Under the pieces are notes generated by a model that made no database searches, was not told where the DNA came from, and saw only the letters and a list, made by a program, of their open reading frames with translations. Source: Rodentolepis nana (lineage: Eukaryota; Platyhelminthes; Cestoda; Cyclophyllidea; Hymenolepididae). Taken from it: a stretch of 11,274 bases of DNA. A program made the position numbers and the translations under genes. The stretch is from NCBI GenBank assembly GCA_900617975.1, contig UZAE01014398.1:1-11274 (forward strand), read 5' to 3'. This document shows, piece after piece, positions 1 to 7,310 of the stretch. Each line of letters opens with the position of its first letter. Position 1 is the first letter of the stretch.

Positions 1-111
1 CTTTAAACGTGTTTTTCTCAAAACCGTTTTTTGAATCTGATTCCCACGATTTCTCAGATTTTGCCAGACCGATTTACTTGAAATTTTAAGAGAGTCTTCC
101 TTAGGAACTTG

Positions 112-272
112 GCTATGTCCGGAACTACGGCCATCTAAAAATTTTAATTTTACTATTTTTAAAAAATTGAAGAATGCTCAAAAAAGTGGTACAAAATGGT
201 TTTTTTTTCTTTAGACAGTCGCCGTTTTGTAAAAAAATATAGCTAAAACTTTTCCGTAGTTCCGGCCATAGC
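112..272. repeat. Imperfect inverted repeat, 19-bp arms
   Basis: The arm at 112-130 (GCTATGTCCGGAACTACGG) and the arm at 254-272 (CCGTAGTTCCGGCCATAGC) are reverse complements at 18 of 19 positions. They are separated by 123 bp of A/T-rich sequence. The arms are the most G+C-rich part of the neighbourhood, so the match is unlikely to be compositional. It could be a fragment of a foldback or MITE-like element, but no target-site duplication or transposase is visible. Confidence 0.6.
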
Positions 273-1304
273 GAGATCATTGTTGATTGGTAATCTTTTT
301 TATTTTTTGATCTCAAATTGCTTGGAGATCCAAAATCGTGGGTATGGTCAGCACCATATTTTTGGGACGCCCCTCTAAATCAGCTGATAAATAAAAAATT
401 TAAATTTTTTTTATTTTTTAGTTTTTTTGAATGCTTCTAAGGTAAATAAATAATATGTAAAAAAACTGATAACAAAAATATTGCTTGCTGTTTTTTGCAG
501 CACTTCAAAAATGACCCAAAATTCATGCCTCTAGACCAGAATACCCCCTTAATAAAAATTAAACACCTCCAACTGAGGAAATCGTATTACTATTCCTTTA
601 ACCAATATTTGCAGTGAATAGGTGGGAATAGGTGCGAATAGGCTGAAGGTGATAAAGGCACGTGGGTATACAAGGTCTTGATACTAAATTTAGGGGTATC
701 AAAGAGTTCAACCTAGTTTATTTTTGGATTTGAATTCTATTGTGCTTACTTAGTAAATAGTTCATGTGGTAAAATTTAAATTCCACTGTTTGTCCCGCTA
801 TTGCAGGGAGGATTTTTAATTGTGAGGATACACATCGCTAAGTCAATTCAAATCAGTGGAGAAACTGGAGTGAACTCACATAGTCTTATGAAGCTTACAG
901 GTAGCTTAATTGAGAAATGTGGGGATAACTGAATCTGTATATCTTTATTCTTGAAATTTTTTATTTATATTTGACCTAGAATATGACCTTAACTATTGAA
1001 ATGGTTTTGGAAACGGTTCTACACTGGGCTTCATAACAAAGAGTAAAAGGATAGGGGACAATCAATGGAATACTTCCATTCTCGTGAGTTGAAGTAAAAT
1101 ATCCAAAATTTAAATTACAATAAAATGGTATATGTCACATAGTGATACTTTAAAAGGATAAATTAAATTTACAAAAAAATTACTAATTTCTATTTAAACA
1201 CCGCGCGGATACATATAAACTCTAATATGATAACCATTTCCTTATTTTAATATTAAAAAATATATATTATTTGCAATAAAATCGGCCATTTATTTCATCA
1301 TGTG
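273..1304. other. AT-rich non-coding stretch, nothing recognised
   Basis: No open frame with protein-like composition is visible on either strand. The first 540 bases have long A and T runs and the look of an old interspersed repeat, but I cannot assign a family. The only small structure is the 10-bp tandem at 616-645. Confidence 0.5.
616..645. repeat. Short tandem repeat, three 10-bp units
   Basis: Three consecutive units start with GAATAGG: GAATAGGTGG, GAATAGGTGC and GAATAGGCTG. This is a minor minisatellite-like array with no visible function. Confidence 0.7.
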
Positions 1305-1341
1305 CTTTAAATACTCGCTTTTGGATGTGGAGTATTTAAAG
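1305..1341. repeat. Perfect 12-bp hairpin
   Basis: CTTTAAATACTC (1305-1316) and GAGTATTTAAAG (1330-1341) are exact reverse complements separated by a 13-base loop. A related direct doublet, GAGTACTTT repeated twice, lies 20-40 bases downstream (about 1360-1380). No T-run follows the hairpin, so it is not a Pol III or bacterial-type terminator. Its role is unknown. Confidence 0.7.
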
Positions 1342-1384
1342 TTTGATTTATGATTTATCGAGTACTTTGAGTACTTTGAGAACA

Positions 1385-1965
1385 CCAACAACTTTTACGT
1401 AATGTATCCACATAGCACAAGTGAACACTAGAAAAACGCTGCGAAAATTCTTCCAAATAATTGGCTAGTCATCCTTCTGCTCTGATTTTTAGATGATTAC
1501 CCCAACCGTGCAATCTTGCTCAAAGTTCCGGAAATGCAGCCCAAATTAAAAAAAAACTTTCCTTAATTTTTACCTTATTTCAACCTTTTTTGCAAATCGG
1601 AGCTGTAATTTGAACCGGAAGTAATTTAGACCCTGTATAGGAGCAGTTTTGGTTGCAGGTGATATATTCATGTGAATATGCTGATATACTAACTCACCCT
1701 TAAAGTTCTATACCTTTTTTAAATTAGCGTCGATTTGGCAATTGCTCTACAATTGGGTCAGATTAGGTGTCAGCCTCGATGAATTGTTTATTCAAATTAT
1801 TTCCAAAATTAAAACTAACTACTATTGATACAAATCGACAGATTACACCCAAAGTCTCGTAACATTTTAGTGGCAACATGTTCCTTATTGTGATTTTTCA
1901 TCTCCCGGCCATTACTTCGGAGATTATGCTTTACGTTTCATTTGTGGGGTCGCCATGAAAATTCA
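1385..1965. other. AT-rich stretch, nothing recognised
   Basis: No gene, RNA or repeat family is recognised. Stops are frequent in all frames that I followed. A short palindromic AATATTCA/TGAATAT-type motif lies near 1664-1679. Confidence 0.4.
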
Positions 1966-2556
1966 GTATAGTTTATACCTTTGATATAACCATCTACTCA
2001 GAAATATTTCTTTATTTAAACGAGCAATCATGCCTAGTTTTACAATGAGCACCCCTTCTCTGTATGGTGGTGTAGCTGACATTACAGAATAATTCAAATG
2101 AGAGGTCAACGATGCAGAAGCTGAGTGGAACCTTCGGCATACTCCTACTCTATTAGATCTATTGGTATTTCCGTCCAGACACGTATTTCAACGTACTAGG
2201 AAATCAGGCCATTTACAACACAGATCAAAAGTATACAATAGCCGTCTGTCTCTGAAGGTGAATTGACGTTTGCATGAAAAGCATGAAAATGCACTCGCTT
2301 CACAACTGTCGTCTCCATTGACGATATTTTGCTTGTTATTTTCCACCGGCCTATATAAAGTGCAAATTAAGAGCACACTAATTCCATTCACCCCATCCAT
2401 ACATCCCGTTTCTTCCAAATCGGAAGGATAATAACTCCACGCAACCACAGAGGTTCCTAATATATCCTTTAATCCCTTTAACACGTCGTACTGGTGTCTT
2501 AACCGTAACATAAAAGCCCAATATCGATTAAGAATGACCAAAACGCCAAAGTATAA
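1966..2556 (-). pseudogene. Unrecognised open frame interrupted by one stop
   Basis: One minus-strand frame stays open from 2556 down to 2191, meets a single TGA (2188-2190) and then stays open to 1966 before TGA at 1963-1965. That is about 197 codons with one stop, in DNA where a stop would be expected every 15-20 codons. There is no ATG near the 5' end; the first in-frame ATG is about 16 codons in. Residues look protein-like, with mixed hydrophobic and charged positions and a cysteine cluster (SCFSCKRQF) near the end of the first part, but I recognise no domain. I see no convincing splice acceptor upstream (the sequence before 2556 is purine-rich on the coding strand). It could be a decayed exon, a transposon fragment, or chance. 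The opposite strand is also fairly open in the codon-aligned frame, which weakens the coding case. Confidence 0.2.
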
Positions 2557-2932
2557 TTAACTTTTTTTTCGTGTTGTCTGAAAATATAGATAATCGATTA
2601 GCCAATTTCAAGGTTAAAGTTTACAAAGCTAGTGCCTTAAAAAGTAATATAAACTTGAATTAAATGATCAACACAACAGTTCATTGCTTACAGATCATCA
2701 ATATTATTATTTTTATTTCCAGAAAAACTAAAAGGTTAATAAATGTGTTATGATTTTCCTCCGTTTTGTTTTATTTGTAACTTTTTTTAAATCTCTAAAC
2801 TTAGCTGGATAGTAGTTTTGCTAATTTGTACAGCAATACTGTATTTGCACACAAAACGTCTGACGTTAATCAAAGGTAAATAGTAAACGACTAGTTGTAA
2901 AATTTCTCATTTCAACTACAAAAAGAAATAAA
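2557..2932. other. AT-rich stretch downstream of the LINE coding remnant
   Basis: On the minus strand this follows the stop of the LINE remnant, so it may hold the LINE 3' untranslated region. I cannot place a poly(A) or simple-repeat tail that would mark the element's end. No gene is seen. Confidence 0.35.
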
Positions 2933-3328
2933 TTAATATTTTTTAAAAATGAATCGAAAGTAAATTTGCCGCTGATTATAATAGTCTCGCCAAAGAAATG
3001 ATAACTGGGGCTGAGTGTATACTCCTAATCTGTGAAGGTGCTTTGGCAGGTAATCGTGTCCGGTAAGTAGTCTAAACTCAGCAACGCCTTCGATTCTTGG
3101 CCAGTCGGGTATGTCGGAGAGTGCCACTGTCCACTGTTTCTCCTTTGTTCGAGTTTTAAGTTCGTTGCACCTTGAGGTCTTGAATTCTCTCCTGATTAAG
3201 GTCTTCATTGTGTGGAAAGACATCTGCCGGTCCACGCATTGCAAAATTGTTGTCCACGTCTTAGCAAGTGTGTCGGCACGCTCATTGCCTTTAATGCCAC
3301 AGTGACCAGGAATCCATTGTAGGACCAC
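2933..3328 (-). pseudogene. LINE ORF2 C-terminus: end of RNase H plus tail
   Basis: The frame reads through the last RNase H motifs: WIPGHCGIKGNERAD, with the conserved His of the GHCG segment and the fourth catalytic Asp at the end of NERAD. A tail of about 100 residues follows, with a conserved family block (EFRLLTGHDYLPKHLHRLG). In related elements this block is followed by a CPLC-type zinc-binding CCHC motif. Here the expected cysteines are absent (the text runs TQPQLSFLW), which suggests another indel or substitutions before the stop TAA at 2933-2935. There is no ATG start, because this piece is separated from the upstream RNase H part by a one-base frameshift at about 3328-3334. The segment 3088-3328 is repeated at 4150-4390. 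Confidence 0.85.
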
Positions 3329-3791
3329 TGTTTTGTTTTCTTTCGCTCAGTAAGTGATACAGGTTTTTACATTCGTATATCTCAGCTGTTTTGGGTGACT
3401 CTCTGTTTCCAATAGAATATATAGCTGACTGAGAGTTTGAAGGAATTACTGTGTCGGCGAATTTCGTATCCAGGCAACATAATTAGCCTAGTGCTATCTT
3501 AATGGTCTCTATTTCTCCTTCGGATGCGGCTCTATTGTGTCCCACTGCTAGGTAAAAAGAGAAGAGCTCAGAGTAGACACCGGCACCAACGGTTGCTTGG
3601 TTTTCTATATATGACCCATCAGTAAAAACTTGGAGCCATTGGTCTGCAGGATAGTTGACATTGATTGTCTCAAGATCCATTGAGCGCAATTGTTCTGGAG
3701 GAATGAAGTGGTCCAGCAGTTGGGTGCTACACGATACATCAGTGTCTACTAATGGGTTATGGGGGTAGTTAGAGGCTGTTTGGTTTCTCAA
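3329..3791 (-). pseudogene. LINE RNase H domain, first assembled copy
   Basis: This is the N-terminal and central part of a type I RNase H, which removes the RNA strand of the RNA:DNA hybrid during retrotransposition. Visible motifs are VFTDGSY (first catalytic Asp, codon 3618-3620) and the SEGEIETI helix with the second acidic residue. The third catalytic Asp, normally in an SDS motif, reads as Asn in PSNSQSAI (codon 3435-3437, AAC). A TAA stop at 3483-3485 interrupts the frame after KIALG; related proteins commonly have Gln there, so a single CAA-to-TAA change is likely. Translation continues sensibly beyond it to about 3333, where a frameshift leads into the C-terminal piece. Upstream it is separated from the RT part by a one-base shift at an A5 run (3790-3794). 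Confidence 0.85.
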
Positions 3792-4148
3792 AAACTTGTA
3801 ATGCTTTATTCAATTCTATGGCTTTCTGTATTAGACCAGATTGCGCTTTCAGATGTCTTGGTCTATTTTCATAGGTACTGAAGAATTTATCCATGGGAAC
3901 GCGCAGTAGCTTCTCATACAGGATCAAGGCCTTCTCTTTGATGAGGGAACATATTGTGGTGTTCCCTGTAACTTGGAGCATTGCATCAATGGGTGTTGAT
4001 TTTATCCCTCCAGTAATTAGTCGTAATGCTTGGTTGTGTGCCTTCTCGAGTGGTTTGAGAGTCACCTCTGTGGCTGTAATGAGTGGCTCACAGCAATACA
4101 ACATTATTGGTTGAACAGACATCTTGTAAGTGGTGTCTAGGGTTGAGC
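3769..4148 (-). pseudogene. LINE RT C-terminal part, first assembled copy (truncated at n)
   Basis: The translation contains the block MLYCCEPLITATE followed by KAHNQALRLITGG and TPIDAMLQVTG, typical of the region after the RT thumb and before RNase H in I-group LINEs. It ends at a TAA (3769-3771) just after a one-base frameshift in an A5 run. Its 5' side is cut abruptly at the ambiguous base 4149, where the sequence jumps to the RNase H tail of the second copy. The same sequence continues properly upstream in the second copy (5210 onward), so this truncation is best explained by assembly rather than biology. Confidence 0.85.
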
Positions 4149-4149
4149 N
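4149..4149. other. Single ambiguous base at the repeat junction (likely assembly join)
   Basis: The only n in the window lies exactly between two 1061-bp copies. A one-base placeholder between identical ends is what a scaffolder leaves when overlapping contigs are not merged. Open frames that run across it on either strand are chimeric and should not be annotated. Confidence 0.85.
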
Positions 4150-4390
4150 CTTCGATTCTTGGCCAGTCGGGTATGTCGGAGAGTGCCACTGTCCACTGTT
4201 TCTCCTTTGTTCGAGTTTTAAGTTCGTTGCACCTTGAGGTCTTGAATTCTCTCCTGATTAAGGTCTTCATTGTGTGGAAAGACATCTGCCGGTCCACGCA
4301 TTGCAAAATTGTTGTCCACGTCTTAGCAAGTGTGTCGGCACGCTCATTGCCTTTAATGCCACAGTGACCAGGAATCCATTGTAGGACCAC
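4150..4390 (-). pseudogene. LINE C-terminal piece, second assembled copy (truncated at n)
   Basis: Same reading as the first 241 bases of the C-terminal piece at 3088-3328: the WIPGHCGIKGNERAD motif and the following linker up to DWPRIE. It is then cut by the n, and the frame runs into unrelated RT-derived sequence read out of frame. The chimeric extension beyond 4149 is not a real protein end. Confidence 0.8.
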
Positions 4391-4853
4391 TGTTTTGTTT
4401 TCTTTCGCTCAGTAAGTGATACAGGTTTTTACATTCGTATATCTCAGCTGTTTTGGGTGACTCTCTGTTTCCAATAGAATATATAGCTGACTGAGAGTTT
4501 GAAGGAATTACTGTGTCGGCGAATTTCGTATCCAGGCAACATAATTAGCCTAGTGCTATCTTAATGGTCTCTATTTCTCCTTCGGATGCGGCTCTATTGT
4601 GTCCCACTGCTAGGTAAAAAGAGAAGAGCTCAGAGTAGACACCGGCACCAACGGTTGCTTGGTTTTCTATATATGACCCATCAGTAAAAACTTGGAGCCA
4701 TTGGTCTGCAGGATAGTTGACATTGATTGTCTCAAGATCCATTGAGCGCAATTGTTCTGGAGGAATGAAGTGGTCCAGCAGTTGGGTGCTACACGATACA
4801 TCAGTGTCTACTAATGGGTTATGGGGGTAGTTAGAGGCTGTTTGGTTTCTCAA
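4391..4853 (-). pseudogene. LINE RNase H domain, second assembled copy
   Basis: Same as the copy at 3329-3791. It has the TDG motif, the EGE segment, an in-frame TAA at 4545-4547 and Asn (codon 4497-4499) in place of the third catalytic Asp. Identical damage in both copies means either that the duplication is far younger than the decay or that it is not real. Confidence 0.85.
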
Positions 4854-5440
4854 AAACTTGTAATGCTTTATTCAATTCTATGGCTTTCTGTATTAGACCA
4901 GATTGCGCTTTCAGATGTCTTGGTCTATTTTCATAGGTACTGAAGAATTTATCCATGGGAACGCGCAGTAGCTTCTCATACAGGATCAAGGCCTTCTCTT
5001 TGATGAGGGAACATATTGTGGTGTTCCCTGTAACTTGGAGCATTGCATCAATGGGTGTTGATTTTATCCCTCCAGTAATTAGTCGTAATGCTTGGTTGTG
5101 TGCCTTCTCGAGTGGTTTGAGAGTCACCTCTGTGGCTGTAATGAGTGGCTCACAGCAATACAACATTATTGGTTGAACAGACATCTTGTAAGTGGTGTCT
5201 AGGGTTGAGCGTGAACATCCCCATTTGCTACCAGCAAGACTCTTCAGTACATTCAATATATTGGGGGCTCGTTCTGCTACTTTAGCAATGTGAATTTTCC
5301 ATGCTAGGTTTGTGTCAAATGTGAACTGGTTGATTTTTTTCTAGGGAAGTATCCTTGCACCTTTGTAGCGGGTTTATGCTGTGACGGTCAAAGAAAATGT
5401 TTAGAATGCAACTTTCGCGGTGTTGATAACCGCTCCATTG
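4831..5440 (-). pseudogene. LINE RT C-terminal part, longer copy
   Basis: From about 5440 the frame reads INTAKVAF, stop, TFSL, then two further stops, then FTFDTNLAWKIHIAKVAERA and LNVLKSLAGSKWGCSRSTL. This corresponds to the RT thumb and connection region of I-group LINEs, where a YLGV-FD-L-W-HI block is usual; the YLGV part reads INQF here. Stops at 5401-5403, 5374-5376 and 5341-5343 all share the frame of the flanking homology, so they are point mutations rather than frameshifts. The YxDD catalytic motif and all upstream RT blocks are absent. The frame ends at TAA 4831-4833 after a one-base shift in the A5 run at 4852-4856. There is no ATG start; the beginning is set by the deletion junction. 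Confidence 0.88.
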
Positions 5441-5640
5441 AACTGATGGTATTTAGTTAGAAGACATAAGGTGTAACCTTGGAATTGGTAGTTTCTGAGT
5501 ATGTCATCCGTAAGGTTGGCTTCCATGTTTGTGAATATATCTATATCATGGACATGTAGGATTTTCTGGATTTGGATCTTCTTGTCTTGTGACTTTACTC
5601 CAGCATTCCACTGAAGGATCTGTAGCAGTTGTGATTCTTC
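5441..5640 (-). pseudogene. N-terminal fragment of LINE APE-type endonuclease
   Basis: Translation of the minus strand after a TAG at 5641-5643 gives about 66 residues starting near LLQILQWNAGV. QWNAG matches the first EEP motif, with the metal/active-site Asn (codon 5605-5607). HDIDIFTNMEANLTDD carries the second motif, with the metal-binding Glu (codon 5521-5523). A YQFQGY block typical of these elements follows. EEP domains are about 220 residues, so roughly two thirds is missing, including the later Asp, Asn and His motifs. The frame continues without a shift into RT thumb sequence near 5440. No in-frame ATG precedes the domain, so the original start is lost or lies upstream of the TAG. 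Confidence 0.8.
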
Positions 5641-5690
5641 CTAACAAATGCGATTTCTCTTATATAGTTTCGATTCAGGCTGATCACAAT

Positions 5691-5785
5691 AGCTTGAAGC
5701 CAATTGCCGAGTTATAGACTTTTTTGCCGTTTTCGTATACGTTGTCCAGGGTGCACCACATGGAGGTAAGTCTATCGCACACCCC
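5691..5785 (-). mobile_element. SINE fragment E (5' body only)
   Basis: On the minus strand it begins with GGGGTGTGCG at 5785, then TAGACTTACCTCC, a CACCCTGGACAACGTATACG-like core and AAAAAAGTCTATA, and fades out in a TTGACTTC-like region near 5691. It matches the bodies at 6559-6629, 9212-9285 and 9675-9720. The 3' half of the SINE is missing, and LINE sequence begins about where the SINE stops. Confidence 0.75.
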
Positions 5786-6247
5786 GACTAACAATATAAA
5801 CCTTTGCAGTTGTTTTGGCTTCGGTTGCACATTGTGAGAAGAGTTATCATTTCCCACTGACTCAGAAAACGATTGGCCTACAAAAAGTCGATATCTTTAT
5901 TTCGAATCCAAGCAAAAGAATGAGCTAATCATATTTCGTCAAGCAGGCTGCAACTTCAATGATATTGAAACATGAAAACACGCCCATGTAAACTATCGAT
6001 ATTTTAGGAAAATGTTCCAAAAACATCAAAGTTTCTAACACATTATCCGAACAGTAGAATGTTAACTGTAAATTATAATTAATATTTAATCAATGGCATT
6101 TGTGTAAATTTGTTTACCAATTAAACTTAAAATCCTGAGGTATGAAGAGCCTCATCAAGTCAGACCCCCTAAACTGCCCTCCATTGTACGCATTTCTACG
6201 ATTGAACTTTTTTGTTTATTCCATTAGCAGACACTCAAAAAAACCGA
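5786..6247. other. Unassigned intergenic stretch
   Basis: No gene or recognised repeat. Composition is AT-rich with ordinary stop density on both strands. Confidence 0.4.
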
Positions 6248-6257
6248 GGGGGGGGGG
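6248..6257. repeat. Poly(G)10 tract
   Basis: Ten consecutive G residues in AT-rich DNA, just after a short A run. Confidence 0.9.
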
Positions 6258-6437
6258 TCATTTCCAGGACATACACCATGTCCAAAAGGTACGAGAGATA
6301 AATATTTTTTGGTAAGTTTAGATAGCGCCACAAATATGATGTTGGAATTTCAGCCATATTAAACCTACCTTTAAGGTAATAGTTCGAATTTTATTAAATC
6401 TTGCTTAACCCTATTAAAAATATTACTGCAATATCCA

Positions 6438-6465
6438 CCCCCCCCCCCCCCCACCACCACCACCA
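6438..6465. repeat. Poly(C)15 followed by (CCA)5
   Basis: C15 at 6438-6452 grades directly into five CCA units at 6451-6465. This is a compound microsatellite, and its length may be unreliable in the assembly. Confidence 0.9.
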
Positions 6466-6558
6466 AATTAAGCCACTTATTATCGGGTAATCTCATTACC
6501 CAAGCAAGAATGTCTTTCTTTCATATCACTTATTAAACGTAATAATATTATAAGATGT

Positions 6559-7067
6559 GGGGCGCGCGTTAGACTTATCCCCACGTGGTGTACCCTGGGC
6601 AATGTATACTCATACGGCAAAAAAGTCTATTTGTGCGCCCTGGGCAACGTATACTCATATGGCAAAAAAGTCTATTACCTACGCCCTGGGCAACGTATAC
6701 TCATACGGCAAAAAGTCTATTAATATGGCTATTGACTTCTGACTTCAAACTACCATCACCCCATTGTATGGCAGTGACTTCTGACCCCACTGTATGTCAT
6801 ATTCGACTAAGGCAGTTGACTTCTCACTTCAAACTACCATGACACGACTTTATGTCATATTCGACCCCTTCCATAGTACTCACCTTGCATTTTTCTCTGC
6901 CAGTGTGTCTGTCTGACTCTTTTACATCTTTTAATCATTATTCTGACCCCCTCCCTCTCGATTTGCTGTCACTTTGATATTTCTTCTCCTCTTTGTGAAG
7001 CCCGAAGTCAGCTAAAGGGCTAATGACAACTATCAAAACGCTTGCCATTTGGTATAAATAATAAACA
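6559..7067 (+). mobile_element. SINE copy A with internal expansions
   Basis: It starts GGGGCGCGCGTTAGACTT, as fragment E and copy B do at the equivalent point, and ends with CTTGCCATTTGG and a TAAATAATAAA tail. Compared with copy B (311 bp) it is about 200 bp longer because of two internal expansions: three 45-46 bp CCCTGGGC...AAGTCTATT units (6593-6727) and an 84-bp step repeat of TTGACTTCTxACTTCAAAC (6732 and 6816). Flanks AATATTATAAGATGT (6544-6558) and AATATTACTATATGT (7068-7082) match at 12 of 15 and may be a decayed target-site duplication. Open frames across 6557-6842 are by-products of the repeats, not genes. Confidence 0.8.
6593..6727 (+). repeat. Three tandem 45-46 bp hairpin modules inside SINE A
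   Basis: Units start at 6593, 6638 and 6684, each with CCCTGGGCAAYGTATACTCA, then TAYGGCAAAAA and GTCTATT. The other SINE copies have one unit (E, C) or a shortened one (B). Each unit also contains a small CGTAT/ATACG hairpin (ATACG reads ATATG in the middle unit), and each ends in AAGTCTA, the complement of TAGACTT at 6570-6576. Confidence 0.9.
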
Positions 7068-7294
7068 AATATTACTATATGTTCCAATAACAATTTGTTA
7101 TTACATCCCTAAACTTGATATTGTTATTCAACCACTTCGTTTGATGTTAACCTGAAATTATTGGTAATTTCTTTTAAAGTTGAAATAAACCCTCCTCAAT
7201 GTCTCCATAAACAAAAAAACTGACGAATTGGCAAAGTGATATCGAAATTATGAACAACTGTTAAGCAATCACTTCATGACTACATGACTATGCT

Positions 7295-7310
7295 TTATTA
7301 TCAAAGGCAT
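7295..7310. repeat. Target-site duplication, left copy
   Basis: TTATTATCAAAGGCAT, identical to 7544-7559 and directly abutting insertion D. Confidence 0.8.

Larger units (their letters stand above)
3088..4148. repeat. 1061-bp direct repeat, copy 1
   Basis: This segment is repeated at 4150-5210 with an offset of 1062. I saw no difference in the lines compared, and the translations are the same. Both copies start at CTTCGATTCTTGG and end at GGTTGAGC. A single n at 4149 is the only base between them. Confidence 0.95.
4150..5210. repeat. 1061-bp direct repeat, copy 2
   Basis: Second copy of 3088-4148. Its right edge continues without a break into LINE sequence (5211 onward), while the left edge of copy 1 continues into the LINE C-terminus. 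Each copy therefore supplies one natural flank, and merging them gives one colinear element. Confidence 0.95.
2933..5690 (-). mobile_element. Degenerate non-LTR retrotransposon (LINE) with RNase H
   Basis: Reading the minus strand from about 5690 to 2933, the remnant shows the start of an APE-type (EEP) endonuclease, the C-terminal part of a reverse transcriptase, an RNase H domain and a C-terminal tail. This order with a C-terminal RNase H is typical of the I-group of LINEs (I, LOA, Nimb and related clades); the exact clade cannot be decided here. The RT catalytic core is absent. In-frame stops lie at 5401-5403, 5374-5376, 5341-5343 and 4545-4547 (copy 3483-3485), and there are at least two frameshifts. 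The apparent length is inflated by the 1061-bp duplication around the n at 4149, so the real remnant is about 1.7 kb. The 5' limit is set only by where the neighbouring SINE fragment starts, and the 3' limit by the final stop. The element is dead. Confidence 0.9.

Noticed and set aside
125..316. Minus-strand 63-residue frame
   Set aside because: Lysine- and phenylalanine-rich text from A and T runs between the arms of an inverted repeat; not protein-like.
3893..4114. Plus-strand frames opposite the LINE (also 3111-3305 and 4955-5176)
   Set aside because: They are antisense to clear RT and RNase H homology and have no protein similarity of their own.
4083..4390. Open frames on both strands crossing position 4149
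   Set aside because: They run across the ambiguous base and join sequence from two copies of the same repeat, so the proteins are chimeric artefacts.
6557..6842. Overlapping plus-strand frames with repeated PGQxILI / ATYTHTAKKS text
   Set aside because: The repetition comes from the tandem 45-46 bp module inside a SINE; length and reading frame follow from the repeat, not from a gene.
6544..7082. Target-site duplication for SINE copy A
   Set aside because: The 15-bp flanks match at only 12 positions and are A/T-rich, so it is mentioned as possible but not annotated as a separate feature.
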